From UBA1366 sp047602575 (GTDB taxonomy: Bacteria; Bacillota; Clostridia; Oscillospirales; Ruminococcaceae): a stretch of DNA of 64,000 nt. The translations under genes and the position numbers were made by a program. The notes beneath the pieces are model-generated. The model saw only the letters and a list, made by a program, of their open reading frames with translations, had not been told where the DNA came from and searched no databases. Where the stretch lies: assembly GCA_047602575.1 (NCBI GenBank), contig JASGGY010000004.1:36641-100640 (forward strand), written 5' to 3'. Shown here one piece after another: positions 61,267 through 64,000 of this stretch (position 1 is its first letter; every line of letters begins with the position of its first letter).

Positions 61267-62418
61267 ATGGAAAACAACAAGCTTCTGTTTGACCCGCAGA
61301 CAAAAGTCGCGCCGCTGGGATTTATCGCCATGGAGGGCGCAAAGGAACTGGGCGAGAAAATCAACAGCTATCTGATCAAATGGGCGACACAGAGCGGTCT
61401 GAGCGACGAGTCCTATCTCATTGACGCACAGTGCCCGCGCTTTGCTTCCGGCGACGGAAAGGGCTTTATCCGCTCCACCGTGCGCGGCAACGACCTGTTC
61501 ATCCTCATCGATGTGGGAAATTACAACTGCAAGTACAAAATGTTCGGCGAAGAAAATGCTATGTCCCCCGATGATCATTATCAGGATTTAAAGCGCATCA
61601 TTCAGGCGGCGGGCGGCAAGGCTTACCGCATCAACGTGATCATGCCGGTGCTTTACGGCGGACGCCAGCACAGACGCATTTACCGCGAATCACTTGACTG
61701 TGCGGTTTCGCTGCAGGAGCTGCACGCGATGGGCGTGTCGAACATCGTGACCTTTGATGCGCACGACCCCAAGGTGCAGAACGCCGTACCGCTGATGGGC
61801 TTTGACAACATCATCCCCTCTTATCAAGTTCTGAAATCCATGTTCCGCAACATCAAGGACATCAATCTGGACAAGGATCACTTCATGGTGGTCTCCCCTG
61901 ACGAGGGCGCAATCAACCGCAATATGTACTACGCCTCCGTGCTGGGCGTTGACATGGGAATGTTCTACAAGCGCCGTGATTATTCAGTCATGGTCAACGG
62001 CAGAAACCCGATTGTCGCGCACGAATATCTGGGCAATGACGTTGCCGGACGCGACATTTTCATCTCCGACGACATCATTTCGTCCGGCGAGTCCGTTCTC
62101 GACATCGCGGTAGAACTGAAAAAACGCAAGGCTAAGCGCATTTTCGCCTACGCAACCTACGCGATATTCACCAACGGGCTTGATACCTTCGACAAGGCTT
62201 ACGCCGACGGCATCATCGACGGCGTTTTCGGCACAAACCTCACCTACCGCACGCCGGAGCTGCTTGCCCGTCCGTGGTTCTATGAGGTGGACTGCGCGAA
62301 GTATATTGCCTATTTCATTGCCTCGCTCAACCACGATCTGTCGATTTCGTCCATTCTTGACCCGCACGAGAAAATCAAAGTGCTGCTTGAAAAACACGGT
62401 CATGTGATCAACAAGTAG
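61267..62418 (+). CDS. prs: Ribose-phosphate pyrophosphokinase
   Basis: A 383-residue enzyme from ATG 61267 that makes PRPP from ribose-5-phosphate and ATP. It has YGGRQHRRIYRESLDCAV, NIVTFDAHDPKVQNAV, VVSPDEGAINR and the PRPP loop DIFISDDIISSGESV. It is longer than the usual 315 residues, like the clostridial long form. It follows potD by about 40 bp and may be co-transcribed. Confidence 0.92.
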   Translation: MENNKLLFDPQTKVAPLGFIAMEGAKELGEKINSYLIKWATQSGLSDESYLIDAQCPRFASGDGKGFIRSTVRGNDLFILIDVGNYNCKYKMFGEENAMSPDDHYQDLKRIIQAAGGKAYRINVIMPVLYGGRQHRRIYRESLDCAVSLQELHAMGVSNIVTFDAHDPKVQNAVPLMGFDNIIPSYQVLKSMFRNIKDINLDKDHFMVVSPDEGAINRNMYYASVLGVDMGMFYKRRDYSVMVNGRNPIVAHEYLGNDVAGRDIFISDDIISSGESVLDIAVELKKRKAKRIFAYATYAIFTNGLDTFDKAYADGIIDGVFGTNLTYRTPELLARPWFYEVDCAKYIAYFIASLNHDLSISSILDPHEKIKVLLEKHGHVINK

Positions 62419-62435
62419 TTTCCCGCACAAAAAAC

Positions 62436-62467
62436 GACTCCTTCCGCAGCCGCGGGAGGAGTTTTTT
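62436..62467 (+). terminator. Terminator after prs
   Basis: ACTCCTTCCGC pairs imperfectly with GCGGGAGGAGT, then TTTTTT. It should end the pot-prs transcript. The following 62468-62600 shows no gene. Confidence 0.8.
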
Positions 62468-62617
62468 CGTGATATGGTCTGTACGCCGGGCGGCTGTTTG
62501 GGCGGTATTATACCGGACTGCCATATTTCCGGCGGTTTCTGCGAACAGGCATGATCTGTACATAAAGCTTCAATTTTCGCATATATATTTACAAAAATGT
62601 GTATTGGAGTGAGATGT

Positions 62618-62893
62618 ATGGAACTGCCAAAGGATCAGGATCGCGCAATTATATTGGGCGAGTATATTCTGGAGAACAAAGCGACTGTACGAGCCGCGGC
62701 AAGTCAGTTTGGAATAAGCAAAAGCACAGTACATAAAGATGTTTCCGAAAAACTCAGCAAAATCAAACCGCAGCTTTATGAGCAGGTAAAGGAGGTGCTT
62801 GAGCAGAACAAGCGCGAACGCCATATCCGTGGCGGGCTTGCGACCAAACTCAAGTATGAGGAACGCGGCAGCAAGCGCAAGGTGACACTGTAG
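62618..62893 (+). CDS. spoIIID: Sporulation transcription factor SpoIIID
   Basis: A 91-residue protein from ATG 62618 behind GGAGTGAG, with the helix-turn-helix TVRAAASQFGISKSTVHKDV and the basic C-terminal KRERHIRGGLATKLKY, both diagnostic of SpoIIID, the mother-cell regulator between the sigma-E and sigma-K stages. With dpaAB it shows a spore-former. Confidence 0.95.
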   Translation: MELPKDQDRAIILGEYILENKATVRAAASQFGISKSTVHKDVSEKLSKIKPQLYEQVKEVLEQNKRERHIRGGLATKLKYEERGSKRKVTL

Positions 62894-62900
62894 CCATCCG

Positions 62901-62951
62901 ACACACAAAAACACGGGAACCGCGCAGTGCGGCTCCCGTGTTTTTGTGTGT
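62901..62951 (+). terminator. Long hairpin terminator after spoIIID
   Basis: ACACACAAAAACACGGGA pairs perfectly with TCCCGTGTTTTTGTGTGT, closed by CCGC/GCGG. Confidence 0.9.
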
Positions 62952-63053
62952 GAATGGGAGGTTCGAGGTGGTGGGGGTACGTTCAGGGAACAGGACTCAC
63001 AAACCTGCGCACATATCGGCACAACATTTTGTCCATGCACAAATCCCGTCTTC

Positions 63054-63748
63054 TCATTTCCAGTATAATTCATCCAAGAACCTGTGCATATAGGCGTTGC
63101 ATTGGGTGATATGCGCGGGGTGCGCGGCGATTTCTGCGGCGGACTGTACGAATGCGCCCCCGATCATTTCGTCGGCACAGTTTTGCAGTAAGCTTTCAAT
63201 GATTTCCGGCGTGTTTTCCATATGGAACTGGAACCCGTACTCTGATCGCCCACACAAAACGCCTGGTTCGCGCAGGCTTCGCTTTCCGCAAGCTGAACTG
63301 CATTGGTGGGCAGCGTGCTGAACGTATCGCCGTGCCACTGAAAAACAACCGCTTCATCGGGAAGGAAGCTCAGCTTCTCACTGCGCCGTGCCGCGTCGGT
63401 GAGCTTGATTGTATGCCAGCCGATTTCAACCGCGGGGTTGCGCGTGACTTTTCCGCCGAGCGCGTCGGCAATCAGCTGTGCGCCCAGACAAAGCCCGATG
63501 ATGGTCTTTCCTGCGCCTGCCGCCGCACGGATGAGCGCTTTTTCAGCCGCAAGCCACGGGTATTTGTCCTCCTCATAAATATTCATTGGTCCGCCCATCA
63601 CGACGAGCCAGTCAAATGCGTCCGGCTGCGGCAGCACTTCGCCTGCAAACAGCAGCGTCCGGTTCACAGTTACACCCTTTTCGCTTGCCCATGTTAAAAT
63701 GCTTCCGGGATTCTCAAATTCAATGTGCTGAAGATACTGGATGGTCAT
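63054..63748 (-). pseudogene. Class I glutamine amidotransferase-like protein, frameshifted
   Basis: From ATG 63748 behind GAGGAG the frame reads QYLQHIEFENPGSIL, LVVMGGPMNIYEED, the nucleophile elbow IIGLCLGAQLIADAL and the WHGDTF region. It leaves the frame at the A run 63256-63259 (one base missing). The other frame then gives GRSEYGFQFHMENTPEIIES, with the catalytic His and Glu, to the stop at 63054. Corrected it is about 230 residues. The triad is complete across the two frames. Substrate unknown; gamma-Glu-polyamine or GMP-synthase-like hydrolases are relatives. Confidence 0.85.
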
Positions 63749-63793
63749 AACAAAATTCTCCTCGCGAAAATTTAGTGCGGCACACCTCGTCAT

Positions 63794-64000
63794 TCAGCAG
63801 CGCGGCGTTACAAAAACCTTCATGCAGCTTTGGTACTGCTCGCTGCGCAACGCAAGATTCAATTTCGGTAGCTCCTTTTCAAACCATTTCGGTATGTGTT
63901 CGCACCGGATTTCAAGCAGTTCAAAGTCCGTGTTCTGGAAAAAAGGGATGAGAATCTGTTTGGAGCTGTAAGAGGTCTTTCGGCTGATGACATTGCGCAG
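63794..64000 (-). CDS. C-terminal part of an unrecognised protein (partial)
   Basis: An open minus-strand frame enters from the right edge and stops at 63794. The 68 visible residues include RKTSYSSKQILIPFFQNTDFELLEIRCEHIPKWFEKELP-like text with good codon character. It is not recognised. Confidence 0.5.
   Translation of the reverse strand: MRNVISRKTSYSSKQILIPFFQNTDFELLEIRCEHIPKWFEKELPKLNLALRSEQYQSCMKVFVTPRC

Overview
The window looks like a chromosome segment of an anaerobic, endospore-forming low-GC Gram-positive of the class Clostridia, probably of the Oscillospirales/Ruminococcaceae kind. The evidence is dipicolinate synthase (dpaAB), spoIIID, two [FeFe]-hydrogenase-type proteins, Thr-rich linkers in exported proteins, no outer-membrane genes and strong GGAGG ribosome sites. 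The placement is inferred from gene content only. Core genes are moderately GC-rich; two inserted blocks are visibly AT-richer.

Layout. 1-5.8 kb: the start of a chorismate mutase gene and a minus-strand polyamine operon (speD, speA, speE, carboxynorspermidine synthase, carboxynorspermidine decarboxylase). 6.0-16.0 kb: a 9,984-bp integrated element bounded by a perfect 49-bp direct repeat of the 3' end of tRNA-Pro(GGG). It carries an XRE repressor with divergent promoters, a candidate ssDNA-binding protein, a candidate major coat protein followed by a terminator, a large membrane-anchored adhesin, small membrane proteins, a Zot/pI ATPase, a Rep_trans rolling-circle initiator with a hairpin origin upstream, a tyrosine recombinase and a regulated set of small genes. 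I read this as a filamentous-phage (inovirus-like) prophage of a Gram-positive host, and it is the most interesting thing here.

16.0-29.3 kb: a tRNA operon (Ser-TGA, Ser-GCT, Pro-GGG), dpaAB, tyrA, a PIN/NYN-like protein, a GH26-like protein, a flavoprotein, a HAD phosphatase, mutY, a serpin and araBD. 29.4-40.9 kb: a second integrated element of 11,489 bp in the 3' end of tRNA-Ser(GGA), with a 59-bp repeat. It holds a ParE/RelE-type toxin pair, zinc-ribbon proteins, a Mor-like regulator, integrase, an excisionase-like protein, a DUF927 ATPase and a DUF1643 protein. It has no capsid or conjugation genes.

41-64 kb: an AgrC/AgrA-like pair, tRNA-Leu, a GNAT acetyltransferase, an XRE-TPR regulator, a hydrogenase/phosphatase redox-signalling operon, a MerR-controlled flavoprotein operon ending in a broken alcohol dehydrogenase, ahcY, a lipoprotein, lysA, potABCD, prs, spoIIID and a glutamine amidotransferase. 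Polyamine synthesis and polyamine uptake both lie within this 64 kb.

Five genes (integrase, HAD phosphatase, serpin, potA, amidotransferase) are each broken by a single 1-2 nt indel in a short repeat. At least potA and the integrase should be functional in a living cell or mobile element, so part of this may be uncorrected sequencing error.
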